From assembly GCF_022878925.1 (NCBI RefSeq), contig NZ_CP084628.1:992001-1056000 (forward strand): DNA of 64,000 bases. The letters are read 5' to 3'. The stretch comes from Caballeronia sp. TF1N1 (GTDB taxonomy: Bacteria; Pseudomonadota; Gammaproteobacteria; Burkholderiales; Burkholderiaceae). Below the pieces are notes generated by a model. It saw nothing but the letters and a program-made list of their open reading frames with translations, was not told the DNA's origin and ran no database searches. A program made the translations under genes and the position numbers. This document shows, in pieces, positions 50,879 through 59,705 of the stretch (position 1 is the first letter of the stretch; each line of letters opens with the position of its first letter).

Positions 50879-51607
50879 TTAAGTCGTATCACTCAACGCA
50901 TCTTGATGCGCCTGCGCAAACTCCGCCATGCTCTTGAACCGAAAGTCGATGCGAGGTTGCGCGCCTGGGTCCATCGTTGCGCCGAAGCCCGGCTGCCCGT
51001 GCCGCCGATAAATCCAGCATGACGTCAGCCCGATTTCGTTCGCGGGCTTGTGATCGTGAAACAGACTTTCCGCGACGTGAAGAATCTGCTCCTTGCGAAT
51101 GCCTCGGCTTGCAAGCTTCTCCAGCAAATACTCGAAGTTACGTTGTGATGGCTTGTATGCGCCGACATCCTCGGCGGTGACGATGCCGTCGAATTCCACT
51201 TGCAACTTCGCGTTGCTGAACGCAAAGCTTTCGTTATCGACGTTTGAGAGAATCACGAGCTTGAAATGCTGCTTCAGATAACGAAGCGCTTCGGCGGAGT
51301 CCGCAAACGCAGGCCAGTTGCGGATGGACCGACCATACGCGACGCATTCTTCCTGCGTGTAAGAGAGTCTCCATTCCTCGGCGAGCCGCTTGTATACGAT
51401 GGCCAGCACCTCCTGATAGCGCTTGCCCGGCGTGTACTGCTGCTGCGAAGACTCGTGACGCGCATGCGCTTCGAGTACCTGATCGCGCGTGGGCGGCGGA
51501 ACCGCGCGTTCGAGCAATGGCCGCAAGCCTTCGAAAATGCCGGTTTCCCAGTCGATCAAGGTTCCGTAGCAGTCGAAGGTGAGCGTATCGAAATCGGTGA
51601 GATTCAC
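50879..51607 (-). CDS. Haloacid dehalogenase, type II (HAD superfamily)
   Basis: 242 aa. HAD motif I TLTFDCYGTLIDWETGIFEG with nucleophile Asp12 in FDCYGTL and the second acid replaced by Tyr, as in L-2-haloacid dehalogenases rather than phosphatases. Motif II LVILSNVDNESF, motif III Lys in AYKPSQRNFEYL, and motif IV AESLFHDHKPANEIGL. Expected to hydrolyse 2-haloacids to 2-hydroxyacids. It diverges from the tandem TetR gene with 93 bases between, so TetR may control it. Actual substrate could be another small acid. Confidence 0.88.
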   Translation of the reverse strand: MNLTDFDTLTFDCYGTLIDWETGIFEGLRPLLERAVPPPTRDQVLEAHARHESSQQQYTPGKRYQEVLAIVYKRLAEEWRLSYTQEECVAYGRSIRNWPAFADSAEALRYLKQHFKLVILSNVDNESFAFSNAKLQVEFDGIVTAEDVGAYKPSQRNFEYLLEKLASRGIRKEQILHVAESLFHDHKPANEIGLTSCWIYRRHGQPGFGATMDPGAQPRIDFRFKSMAEFAQAHQDALSDTT

Positions 51608-51665
51608 TGCGGCTCCTTTTTGGCGTTGGTAACGAACACCCGGTATCTTGCCGCAGATTAGAATG

Positions 51666-51680
51666 TGAGCGAATTACTCA
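51666..51680. promoter_or_regulatory. Candidate operator between haloacid dehalogenase and tandem TetR genes
   Basis: TGAGCGAATTACTCA is an inverted repeat with TGAG and CTCA arms and a 7-base centre. It sits 20 bases before the tetR ATG in an AT-rich stretch. The overlapping 9-mer AATGTGAGC (51662-51670) recurs at 52899-52907 and 53002-53010, the latter upstream of the VOC gene. Confidence 0.4.
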
Positions 51681-51700
51681 TTTTAAACCGATAAGGCCGC

Positions 51701-52891
51701 ATGATGGCGCAAGCTCGCAACGCTCCCCGGCAAGACCGCTCGATAAGGACCATCGATTCCATCGTGGATGCCGCCGCGCGCCTGCTCGGTGAACGCGGCC
51801 AGCTTCTGACGACGAATGCGGTCGCAGAAGCGGCGGGCGTGAGCATCGGTTCGCTGTATCGATACTTTCCAGACAAGGGCGCGTTGATCGACGCCGTCCG
51901 CCAGCGTCATCGCGATGATCTGCTTCCCGTGCTGCAAGTCGGACGTGGGCAAGTTGCCGCGTTCGTCGATGGGATGATCGAGGTGCATCGCCGCGATCCT
52001 GCCGCGCAGCGTGTGCTGCTCGAAGAGGGCCGCTGCGAAGCCGAATGCAGACGAGCGTACGAAGCGCTCTTCGCGGCATTTACGCGATGCTCCGCGGAGC
52101 ACAGGCGCATTGGCGCTGAAGTGCTTGCGGGCGCGGTGGGCGGCGCGCTTGAGGAGGCGGCGCGCAACGAACGCTTGGCATCACCCGTGTTTCGATGGGA
52201 ACTGATTGCGCTCGTCGAGGCTTACACGAGCAAGCCGCGCCCTGCAAAAGCAGTCATGATCGAGCGCGCACCGCAAACGTCGCGAGCAAACAAGCGTCAG
52301 CCGCGTGCCCATTTGCGCCTGCGCAAATCGCCGACGCAGCCGCGCTCGGCGGAGACTGTCGCCGCCATCGTGGAAGCCGCGGCTCAAGTGCTCGAAAGCG
52401 AAGGCTTCGAAGGCTTCAATACAAATGCAGTCGCCGCGCGTGCCGGCGTGAGCATCGGCTCGCTGTATCAGTACTTCCCGGGCAAGGACGCGCTGACCGT
52501 TGCGCTCATCCATCGTGAGGCGCAACGCTTCTACGATGACGCAGCCATCGCGCTGGATAAGCGAAGCGGCAAGGCGGCGCTCGAATATCTGATCGGCGCG
52601 TCGGTACGTCAGCAACTTGAGCGTCCGATGCTCGCGCGGCTGCTCGATATCGAGGAGAGCCGTCCGGCCTTGCGCGATGAGCTTGCCAAGGTGGACCTCG
52701 CGGGGCTGTTTGCTGCAATCGTAGCGAGAGCGGCTCCGAAGCATCCGCAACCGGAAATAGCGGCAGGCGACCTGTCGGCGATTATCCGAGGCATGACCGA
52801 CGCGGCGGGTGAACGCGGGGAACGCGACCTCGAACGTCTGCAACGGCGCGTTCGCGCGGCGGTTTTCGGGTATCTCGCTCGCGAGAGCTGA
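51701..52891 (+). CDS. Single-chain tandem TetR regulator (two TetR modules)
   Basis: 396 aa, twice the usual TetR length. HTH 1 at about 16-65 ends in TTNAVAEAAGVSIGSLYRYF. HTH 2 at about 213-262 ends in NTNAVAARAGVSIGSLYQYF. The recognition helices are nearly the same (GVSIGSLYxYFPxK), so both should read the same half-site. Each HTH is followed by its own ligand/dimerisation region (about 70-185 and 270-396), which are less alike. No frameshift or stop separates them, so this looks like a real fusion. Likely controls itself and the divergent dehalogenase gene. Confidence 0.85.
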   Translation: MMAQARNAPRQDRSIRTIDSIVDAAARLLGERGQLLTTNAVAEAAGVSIGSLYRYFPDKGALIDAVRQRHRDDLLPVLQVGRGQVAAFVDGMIEVHRRDPAAQRVLLEEGRCEAECRRAYEALFAAFTRCSAEHRRIGAEVLAGAVGGALEEAARNERLASPVFRWELIALVEAYTSKPRPAKAVMIERAPQTSRANKRQPRAHLRLRKSPTQPRSAETVAAIVEAAAQVLESEGFEGFNTNAVAARAGVSIGSLYQYFPGKDALTVALIHREAQRFYDDAAIALDKRSGKAALEYLIGASVRQQLERPMLARLLDIEESRPALRDELAKVDLAGLFAAIVARAAPKHPQPEIAAGDLSAIIRGMTDAAGERGERDLERLQRRVRAAVFGYLARES

Positions 52892-53067
52892 ACATGCGAA
52901 TGTGAGCAAGCGCAAAGCAAGCGCGGGCGTGCCAAGCCGCGACGAACCGCGCCATGCGGACTTCACGCCGCGCGCGTGGAGGTGCTCGATGCGAGTTGTA
53001 CAATGTGAGCTTTTACTTTTATTCTGACGTCGTCGAGCGAAACGGCATGGGCCTTCGCCATTAACAG

Positions 53068-53487
53068 ATGAGAACGACGATGACAGAAACCATCAAGAGC
53101 ATGAAGCTCAACCACCTGAGCTTTCCTTCACGCGATACTGCTGCAACCGCGAAATTCTTTGAACACTATTTGGGCTTCACCGTTTCGGGAAGCTGGGACA
53201 AGTCGTACATTTTGAAGCGTCCCGGCTTCGACGTGGTAATCGATCATGTCGAAAGCGATGACGTCACGTGGCCCCGAAATTTCCACGCGGGCTTCGAACT
53301 GCCCACTGTCGATGCGTTGCAGGAACTCTATGATCGCTTCAAGCAAGAGGGTGTTCAGATGGAAACGGCGGTCTTCAACAATGGCCGTGGCTCGCGCTTC
53401 TTTTGCCGCGCGCCGGGCGGTGTGATGTTCGAGTTGAATACGCGTTCGGACGCCGCACCGGAGTTTCGCGGCACGTTCGACGAGTAA
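53068..53487 (+). CDS. VOC-superfamily (glyoxalase/bleomycin-resistance fold) protein
   Basis: 139 aa from ATG at 53068; ATG at 53080 is an alternative and no strong ribosome site decides. One VOC domain in two beta-alpha-beta-beta-beta halves: MKLNHLSFPSRDTAATAKFF, the metal His of LNHLSF, and a C-terminal RFFCRAPGGVMFELNTR with its Glu. Members bind a divalent metal and act as lyases, dioxygenases or antibiotic-binding proteins; the specific activity is not visible. It ends at a strong hairpin. Confidence 0.82.
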   Translation: MRTTMTETIKSMKLNHLSFPSRDTAATAKFFEHYLGFTVSGSWDKSYILKRPGFDVVIDHVESDDVTWPRNFHAGFELPTVDALQELYDRFKQEGVQMETAVFNNGRGSRFFCRAPGGVMFELNTRSDAAPEFRGTFDE

Positions 53488-53507
53488 GCATCGAGCGTAG
53501 ATTGCAA

Positions 53508-53541
53508 AAGCCGCATTGCCCTGTAAAAGGCAATGCGGCTT
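53508..53541. terminator. Bidirectional terminator between VOC and RcnB-like genes
   Basis: Perfect 13-bp stem (53508-53520 with 53529-53541), 8-base loop. On the minus strand the stem runs into CTTTTGC, so it should end the RcnB-like transcript; it lies 20 bases after the VOC stop on the plus strand. Confidence 0.75.
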
Positions 53542-53578
53542 GTGTCGTTTCGCGAGACGCCTCGCGGCGTAGTGCGAG

Positions 53579-54001
53579 TTACTGCGAAAGCACGACTTGC
53601 GCGATGATCCCCGAAGCAACGGCGACGAGCAGATAGTCGCCACCGACGCCTACCCACTGATAGCCGCGCGGCGGCTGACGCAGGCCGTGTTCATGGTAGT
53701 TATCGACGACGTATTGATGGTCACGATAGTCTTGCGACAGATGCTGACCTTTCTGCCAGTCTGAATGGCGCGGGCCGTTGTCCGCATGCTCGGGCGGGCG
53801 CGGTGCGTCATGTCCGTAATTAGCAGGGCCGTGTCCTGGTTGGCCAGGACCGCCATGATTTTGCGGGCCGCCGTGATTTTGTCCCGGACCGCCGCCATGG
53901 TTCTGATCCGGACCGCCGGGGCCTTGCTGCGCAAAGGAAGCGCCGGCGGCAAGACTCAAGGTCGCGCACAACAGCGCGGCAACGATTCGATTCTGCTTCA
54001 T
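53579..54001 (-). CDS. RcnB-family periplasmic protein with Gly/His/Pro/Gln repeats
   Basis: 140 aa from ATG at 54001 with TTGGAGA upstream. A signal peptide (IVAALLCATLSLAAGASFAQ) is followed by degenerate repeats of GGPxQNHGG and GxGQ (about 27-65), a His/Asp-rich middle and a C-terminal RcnB domain (YHEHGLRQPPRGYQWVGVGG, then a hydrophobic helix-like end). RcnB of E. coli is a periplasmic factor in nickel/cobalt balance. The His-rich repeats suggest metal or acid binding. It diverges from the FGGY kinase gene. Confidence 0.8.
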   Translation of the reverse strand: MKQNRIVAALLCATLSLAAGASFAQQGPGGPDQNHGGGPGQNHGGPQNHGGPGQPGHGPANYGHDAPRPPEHADNGPRHSDWQKGQHLSQDYRDHQYVVDNYHEHGLRQPPRGYQWVGVGGDYLLVAVASGIIAQVVLSQ

Positions 54002-54276
54002 GTTGATTCTCCAATCGAGTGAGAGGTTCGCGTGCATCGCCTGATGCGTGCGCTGCGAATCGATGAGCGGACTTTACTCAAAGCCGAAAGGAAACGGGGT
54101 GAGCAGATGTAAGCGTCGCTTACGTATCATTACGGCGAGGGGGGAGCAGACACGCGAAGGATACAGATCGCGGCACGTACCGCCTGGCCGGGTACTTCGG
54201 CATCTGTCGGTACACTTGAAAGGCAGGCCGCGTGGACTGCATGACCGCAATGAAGCTGTCCAACGGATGGAACGAC

Positions 54277-55791
54277 ATGCAGACCTATTATCTTGCCATC
54301 GATGTCGGGACGGGCAGCGTGCGAGCCGCACTCGTCGATGCGCGTGGCGTGGTGCGCAGCATCGCCGCACATGAGCACGAGCAAATCGTGCCGCGTTACG
54401 GCTGGTCTGAGCAACGCCCAGCGGACTGGTGGGAAGGCGCCGCGCGCTCGATACGCGAAGTGCTCGACGACGTTCCGGATGCAGCTTCCCATATCGTCGC
54501 GATATGCGCATGCGGCCAGATGCACGGCACGGTGCTGATCGACGCCGATGGTCAACTCGCACGCGATACCGCGCCGCTCTGGAACGACAAGCGCACCTTC
54601 GCACAGGTCGCGGCGTTTTGCGCGCGCCACGCAAGCGCCTCGTATCTCGCGAAGACCGCGAACCCCGCGACGCCCGCGTGGCCCGGTTTCAAGCTGCAAT
54701 GGATCAAGGAGCACGACCCGTCGGCTTATGAACGCGCGAGCACGGTGTTCATGCCGAAGGACTACGTGAACTTCAAACTCACGGGCGAACGTGCGTGCGA
54801 CTGGAGCGATGCATCGACGAGCTTCATGATGGACCCGCGCACGCGCGAGTGGTCGCAAGACATGCTGACCTTGCTCGGGCTCGATGCCGCGAAGCTCGCG
54901 CCGATTCGTGCGCCGCTCGACATACTCGGCGGCGTGACGCACGAAGCGGCCGCCGCAACCGGTTTGCGCGCGGGTACGCCGGTGCTGGTTGGCGGCGCGG
55001 ATTATCCGGTGTCCGTGCTCGGCTCGGGCGTGTTCGAGCCGGGGCTGGCATCGGATATCACGGGCACATCGTCGATCATCACGATCATCGCCGACACACC
55101 GATGCTGCATCCCGAAGTGTCGAATCTAGCGACTTGCGAAGGGCTGTGGGGACGCTTCATGTTGCTCGATTCGGGCGGCGATGCCATGCGCTGGGCGCGT
55201 CGCGCGTTCCATGAAAACGCGCTGTCCTACGACGATGTCGCTGCCAAGGCCGCAAGCGCGCCGGTGGGTTCGGAAGGTTTGTTCTTTCTGCCGTATCTCA
55301 CAGGCGAGCGTCTCGGCGAGCACGCTAATTCGCGTGCACAGTTCTTCGGTATTGCGGCGAGTCACGGGCTCGCCCATCTACATCGCGCGGTGCTCGAAGG
55401 CGTTGCATTTGGCGTGCGTCGGCATATCGCGCTCATCAAGCCCGAAGGCGTGGGTATCGAGCGGCTCGTTGCGGCAAGCGGCGGCGCGAAGGCGTCGCTT
55501 TGGCTCGATATCAAGGCCAGCATGTACCGCACGCCCATTCTCGTGCCGGCGCAATTGGAATGCGGCGTGATAGGCTGCGCCATTCTTGCTGCAACCGCGC
55601 ATGGCCAGTTCGCACGTCTCGCCGACGCCGTGCGCGCCTTCGTGCAGTTCGAGCGCGAAGTGCAGCCCGACCCGCGTGCGAGCGATACCTATGACCGCAT
55701 GATGCCGATTTTCGAGCGCCTTTATGTGCACTCGCAGCAGTTTTACGACGATCTCGACCGACTCTTTCCAGACAACCCAACCTCTACATGA
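54277..55791 (+). CDS. FGGY-family carbohydrate kinase (xylulokinase-like)
   Basis: 504 aa from ATG at 54277; other upstream starts lack family sequence. N-terminal ATP-fold motif YYLAIDVGTGSVRAALVDAR, substrate region CGQMHGTVLIDADG with WNDKRT, and C-terminal GGADYPVSVLGSGV, DITGTSSIITI and VAASGGAKASLWLDIKA. It phosphorylates a ketose or polyol with ATP in the cytoplasm. The stop overlaps the start of a HAD phosphatase. The sugar cannot be named; xylulose, ribulose or a rarer keto sugar are all possible. Confidence 0.88.
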   Translation: MQTYYLAIDVGTGSVRAALVDARGVVRSIAAHEHEQIVPRYGWSEQRPADWWEGAARSIREVLDDVPDAASHIVAICACGQMHGTVLIDADGQLARDTAPLWNDKRTFAQVAAFCARHASASYLAKTANPATPAWPGFKLQWIKEHDPSAYERASTVFMPKDYVNFKLTGERACDWSDASTSFMMDPRTREWSQDMLTLLGLDAAKLAPIRAPLDILGGVTHEAAAATGLRAGTPVLVGGADYPVSVLGSGVFEPGLASDITGTSSIITIIADTPMLHPEVSNLATCEGLWGRFMLLDSGGDAMRWARRAFHENALSYDDVAAKAASAPVGSEGLFFLPYLTGERLGEHANSRAQFFGIAASHGLAHLHRAVLEGVAFGVRRHIALIKPEGVGIERLVAASGGAKASLWLDIKASMYRTPILVPAQLECGVIGCAILAATAHGQFARLADAVRAFVQFEREVQPDPRASDTYDRMMPIFERLYVHSQQFYDDLDRLFPDNPTST

Positions 55792-56453
55792 CGAATCAGA
55801 CTTCCTCCATCAAGGCTGTCCTTTGGGACATGGACGGCACGCTCGCCGAAAGCGAACCGCTTCATTTGAGCACGCTGGTTGCGGTGCTTGCGCATCACGG
55901 CATCGAAGCGGGCGACGAATTGCATCCGCTGATCTTCGGTAAGACAGGGCGCGAAGTGCACGCGCTGTGTAGCGAACGCTTTGGCATCGATACGGACTTC
56001 GCGGACTGGTCCGCGTTTCGCGCACGGCATTATCTCGAAGGCGCGCCTCGGCTCGTGCCGCGTCCTGGCGCGCTCGAGGTGTATCGCGCGGTGAAGCGGG
56101 CGGGCATAACGCAAGGAATCGTGTCCAATTCGTCGCGCATGTTGCTTGAAGCGAACTTGCGAGCACTGGGCATCGAGGAACCGCAACTCGTGAGCGTAAG
56201 TGTGAACGACGTGCGCAACGGCAAGCCGAGCGCCGAGCCGTACGAACGCGCGGCGTGGCTCATGCGTCTTGAGCCGGAGGAAGTGGTCGTCGTGGAAGAC
56301 AGTCCCACTGGGGCGCGCGCGGCGATCGCGGCGAACATGCGCGTGCTGGCCTGGCCTTTCGACGATGCTGGCGCCGCGCTTTTTTCAAACGATGCGCAAA
56401 TCGTCCGCTCCGCCGAGGAGCTTGCCAAGGCGCTGGGCGTAGATCTGGCCTAA
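55788..56453 (+). CDS. HAD-IA phosphatase (beta-phosphoglucomutase/GPH-like)
   Basis: 221 aa, ATG overlapping the kinase stop by 4 bases. Motif I AVLWDMDGTLAESEPLHLST with DxD, motif II VSNSSRM, motif III Lys in VRNGKPSAEPYERAA, motif IV VVVEDSPTGARAAIAANM. A cap domain lies between about 20 and 90. Coupling to the FGGY kinase suggests it removes a misformed or end-product sugar phosphate in the same pathway, a known kinase-phosphatase pairing. Confidence 0.87.
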   Translation: MTNQTSSIKAVLWDMDGTLAESEPLHLSTLVAVLAHHGIEAGDELHPLIFGKTGREVHALCSERFGIDTDFADWSAFRARHYLEGAPRLVPRPGALEVYRAVKRAGITQGIVSNSSRMLLEANLRALGIEEPQLVSVSVNDVRNGKPSAEPYERAAWLMRLEPEEVVVVEDSPTGARAAIAANMRVLAWPFDDAGAALFSNDAQIVRSAEELAKALGVDLA

Positions 56454-56654
56454 GCAAGAAAGTGTCGGCGTTTTCAGGTGCGCCGCTTGCTAAAGCGAGA
56501 TGGCAATCGGTGCATGCCTTCGTTAAGCCTGCATGATTCTATGCAAAGCACGCGCGTAAAGACGCGCTAAGATGAATGGCTGCACATGGAACGTGCCTCG
56601 TTCGCATAATGCGCCGCGCGCTGCGAACGGACGCTCGGAAACGAAGGAGACACC

Positions 56655-56912
56655 ATGCTTACGCTCTATCATCGAGGTGTAGCGCTACAGCCGTCCGCAG
56701 GTCGAAGCGGCAAGCTGTTCGTATCGTGCGTATCGATTCTGGAAGAAGACGGCGAGGAAACGGTACTGCGCGAGTTGGGCGCATTTCCCAGCCGCGACGC
56801 GGCGCTGCAGTTTGCGCTGACATGCGGCACCGCTTTCGTCGATGGTGAACCACTGCCGATTGCGCCACAATCCGTCGTGCGTGACGAGGAATCGAAAAAC
56901 GCCGGTCTTTGA
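56655..56912 (+). CDS. Small conserved hypothetical protein
   Basis: 85 aa with an ideal AAGGAGACACC site. Contains KLFVSCVSILEEDGEETVLR and PSRDAALQFALTCGTAFVDG, a beta-alpha pattern reminiscent of small Burkholderia proteins of unknown function. No signal peptide. Its TGA stop lies in the loop of the terminator hairpin. Function not known. Confidence 0.72.
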   Translation: MLTLYHRGVALQPSAGRSGKLFVSCVSILEEDGEETVLRELGAFPSRDAALQFALTCGTAFVDGEPLPIAPQSVVRDEESKNAGL

Positions 56913-56928
56913 AGACCGGCGTTTTTTT
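56895..56928. terminator. Bidirectional rho-independent terminator
   Basis: A-run, stem (56899-56909 with 56912-56922) and T-run: the stem is flanked by AAAAA on one side and TTTTTTT on the other, so it works in both directions. It ends the 85-codon gene, whose last codons and TGA (56910-56912) lie within it, and the convergent alcohol dehydrogenase gene ending at 56932. Confidence 0.9.
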
Positions 56929-56931
56929 GCT

Positions 56932-58101
56932 TCAGGGTGTGAGTACCACCTTGATGCAACCGTCCTCCTTGTCGCGGAAGGTCTTGTACATTTCCGGTCC
57001 TTCCGCAAGCGAGACGCGGTGCGTGATGACGAACGAGGGGTCGATCTGACCTTCCTGAATGCGGCTGAGCAGGTCGTCGGTCCAGCGAGCCACGTGCGTC
57101 TGACCCATGCGCCAGGTGAGGCCCTTGTTCATCGAGGCGCCAAAGGGAATCTTGTCGATCAGTCCGCCATAGACGCCCGGTACCGACAGAATGCCCGCGG
57201 GACGGCATACGTAGATCATCTCGCGCAACACGTGCGGCCGGTCCGACTCGAGCATGACCGCCTGCTTGGCTCGATCGTAAAGCGAGTCGAACGAGCCCGT
57301 GGCGTGCGACTCCATGCCAACGGCATCAATACACTTTTCCGGGCCTTTGCCTTGCGTGAGATCGGCGAGGCGCTCGACCACGCTCTCTTCCTTGAAGTTG
57401 ATGGTGGTGGCGCCCGTGACGCGCGCCATTGCAAGGCGTTCAGGCACGCAGTCGATTACGACGACATGCTTTGCACCAAGCAGAAATGCGCTGCGAATCG
57501 CCATTTGTCCCACCGGTCCCGCGCCCCAGATCGCCACGGTGTCCGTTGGCTCGATATCGCAGTTGATCGCCGCTTGCCAGCCTGTCGGGAAGATGTCGCC
57601 GAGGAAAAGCACTTGTTCATCTGAAAGGCCATCGGGAATCTTCACGTGCGTTTTATCGGCGAAAGGTATGCGTACGTACTCGGCCTGGCCGCCGGCATAG
57701 CCGCCCGTCAAATGCGTGTAGCCAAAGAGACCCGCCGTGGTGTGTCCGAAAACCTTGTCGGCCGTGCTCTTGTTGCGATTACTGCGCTCGCACACGGAGA
57801 AATTACCGCGCTTGCATTGATCGCACTCGCCGCAAAAGATGGTGAACGGTACGACTATGCGGTCGCCGATCTTGAGCGCCGCGTTTTCAGCGCCGACTTC
57901 GACCACTTCGCCCATGAACTCGTGGCCCATGATGTCGCCGGATTCCATGCCCGGCATGAACCCATCGAACAGATGCAGGTCCGAGCCGCAGATGGCGCAA
58001 CTCGACACCTTGATGATCGCGTCGCGCGGATGTTCGATCTGCGGGTCCGGTACCGTGTCGTAGCGAATGTCCTTCTTGCCGTGCCAAGTAAGCGCTTTCA
58101 T
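56932..58101 (-). CDS. Zinc-dependent alcohol dehydrogenase (formaldehyde-dehydrogenase-like)
   Basis: 389 aa. Catalytic zinc Cys in [28 protein letters not shown] with the catalytic His-Glu, and four structural-zinc Cys in [22 protein letters not shown] domain [20 protein letters not shown]. The sequence is like glutathione-independent formaldehyde dehydrogenases and their relatives (insert around 95-150, and [11 protein letters not shown]). Substrate may be formaldehyde or a short alcohol. A single gene, convergent with the 85-codon gene. Confidence 0.88.
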   Translation of the reverse strand: MKALTWHGKKDIRYDTVPDPQIEHPRDAIIKVSSCAICGSDLHLFDGFMPGMESGDIMGHEFMGEVVEVGAENAALKIGDRIVVPFTIFCGECDQCKRGNFSVCERSNRNKSTADKVFGHTTAGLFGYTHLTGGYAGGQAEYVRIPFADKTHVKIPDGLSDEQVLFLGDIFPTGWQAAINCDIEPTDTVAIWGAGPVGQMAIRSAFLLGAKHVVVIDCVPERLAMARVTGATTINFKEESVVERLADLTQGKGPEKCIDAVGMESHATGSFDSLYDRAKQAVMLESDRPHVLREMIYVCRPAGILSVPGVYGGLIDKIPFGASMNKGLTWRMGQTHVARWTDDLLSRIQEGQIDPSFVITHRVSLAEGPEMYKTFRDKEDGCIKVVLTP

Positions 58102-58143
58102 TGGAAGTATCCTTGTCCTTTAGAGTGAACTGTCGACGACGCC

Positions 58144-58347
58144 TTACTTGTTGGTTGGCTCGCCGGGATCTTCGATGCCCTTTTCCATATTGTCCTTCTG
58201 GTCACCGTAGTCCTTTCGATTCGCACCGTTCGTTATCTCGACGTCACCCTTCAGCTTGCGATCTTCATTGCCGGTGAGTGTGCCGATGGCCGTGTCGGTC
58301 CAGCCCTTTATTTGTTCCTTGATGCCTTCTTTCTGATCCTTGTTCAT
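58144..58347 (-). CDS. CsbD-family stress protein
   Basis: 67 aa from ATG at 58347 with ACGGAGA upstream. Contains KEGIKEQIKGWTDTAIGTLT and then GNEDRKLKGDVE, the CsbD signature. Hydrophilic, probably disordered. CsbD proteins are induced in general stress, but their function is unknown. It lies 42 bases upstream of the alcohol dehydrogenase gene in the same direction. Confidence 0.85.
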   Translation of the reverse strand: MNKDQKEGIKEQIKGWTDTAIGTLTGNEDRKLKGDVEITNGANRKDYGDQKDNMEKGIEDPGEPTNK

Positions 58348-58612
58348 TGCGTTCTCCGTGCCATGTATCGGAAGCCTAAGAGTCTCTTGCGCCAATCGTT
58401 GGCGTCGATACAATTCAGCAACGCGTGTGCCTTCGCCGTGTATACATTGCGCGAGCGCTCCGGCCGACATGCGGCACTACGATTGCTGCGAGAAAGAAGT
58501 GCGCTTCATGGTTCGACATCGCGCATCGAATCCACGCCTGATCTGTGCGTCCGGATGTGATTCGTCTGTTTATCCATCCGATCACTTAAACGCAACTATC
58601 AGGAGCAACAAG

Positions 58613-58801
58613 ATGAACACGCCCGCAGAAACCCCCATGACCGATGACCCGAAAAGCGACGACGAAGTCGAATCCGGCACGGACGATGTGCTCACCACGG
58701 ATGTATCGGAAACCGATGATGAAGGAACGACTGTCCGCGAAGCGGAAGTTGACCCGGACGATCTGACGGAGATCGAGCCGGAAGGAGGCGATAAGTCTTG
58801 A
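58613..58801 (+). CDS. Very acidic small protein, unknown function
   Basis: 62 aa from ATG at 58613 with CAGGAGC upstream. Over a third Asp/Glu and no aromatic residue (segments PMTDDPKSDDEVESGTDDVL and EAEVDPDDLTEIEPEGGDKS), so disordered. No family recognised. The good ribosome site supports a real gene. It diverges from csbD. Confidence 0.55.
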   Translation: MNTPAETPMTDDPKSDDEVESGTDDVLTTDVSETDDEGTTVREAEVDPDDLTEIEPEGGDKS

Positions 58802-58815
58802 TGTAAAGCGGTGTG

Positions 58816-58843
58816 GCGGCGCGGTCCGAATGGCCCGCGCCGC
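58816..58843. terminator. GC-rich hairpin between convergent genes
   Basis: 9-bp perfect GC stem (58816-58824 with 58835-58843), 10-base loop, between the acidic protein gene and the convergent permease gene. No T-run of note, so termination may be weak. Confidence 0.5.
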
Positions 58844-58858
58844 TTATCGTGTGTCTGA

Positions 58859-59686
58859 TCAGCCGAGCGCCTGACTGGCCGCCGCTGCACGTCCGCGCAG
58901 CCAGTTGATGCTCGCAAAAAGCAGCACGGCGAAGACGATCAGCATGGTCGCGACCGCCAGTATGGACGGGTCGATCGAATCGCGGATGCCGCTCCACATC
59001 TGACGCGGCACGGTCTTCTGATCCGGCCCGCCGATGAATAGAATCACGATGACTTCATCGAATGAAGTGGCAAAGGCAAACACGCTGCCTGTGGCGACTG
59101 CAGGCATGATCAGCGGTAACGTCACACGCCTGAACGTGATCCATGGCGCCGCGCCAAGACCGGACGCCGCGCGCAGCAGGCTCTGATCGAACGACAGCAG
59201 CGAAGCCGTCACGGTGATGACCACGAATGGCGTACCAAGCGCCGCATGCGCGAGCACGACACCCGGATACGAGTTGACGAGACCGAGCGGCGCGAAGATT
59301 AGATAGAAGCCCGCAGCCACGACGACGATGGGTACGATCATCGGTGAAATGATGATGGGCATGATGAGCGAGCGCCACGGAAATTGCGCGCGGCTCAGGC
59401 CCAGCGCGGCCAGCGTGCCGAGACAGGTCGCGATCAACGTCGACGCCGCGCCAATGCCGATGCTGTTCAATAGCGAGCGCTGCCAGTCCGCGCTCGTCAA
59501 CGCCTGCTCGTACCAGCGCATTGAAAAGCCCTGCATCGGATATGAAAAGTACGAACCCGAATTGAACGAGAGCGGAATGATCGCGAGGATGGGCGCGATC
59601 AGAAAGAACAGGACGATCGCCGTATGCACGCGCACCCAGCGATTCGCCACGCGTTCGGTCAGCACGGTATTGCGTTGATCTTGCAT
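58859..59686 (-). CDS. ABC transporter permease, PotC-like
   Basis: 275 aa. Six TM helices starting IVLFFLIAPILAIIPLSFNS, and the EAA loop is in RAASGLGAAPWITFRRVTLP. It resembles PotC/YdcV, the second permease of polyamine-type importers. Last gene of the operon, 19 bases after the PotB-like permease. With the substrate-binding protein and ATPase it forms a complete importer. Confidence 0.9.
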   Translation of the reverse strand: MQDQRNTVLTERVANRWVRVHTAIVLFFLIAPILAIIPLSFNSGSYFSYPMQGFSMRWYEQALTSADWQRSLLNSIGIGAASTLIATCLGTLAALGLSRAQFPWRSLIMPIIISPMIVPIVVVAAGFYLIFAPLGLVNSYPGVVLAHAALGTPFVVITVTASLLSFDQSLLRAASGLGAAPWITFRRVTLPLIMPAVATGSVFAFATSFDEVIVILFIGGPDQKTVPRQMWSGIRDSIDPSILAVATMLIVFAVLLFASINWLRGRAAAASQALG

Positions 59687-59705
59687 GTCGTCGAGTCCGT
59701 GTCGT

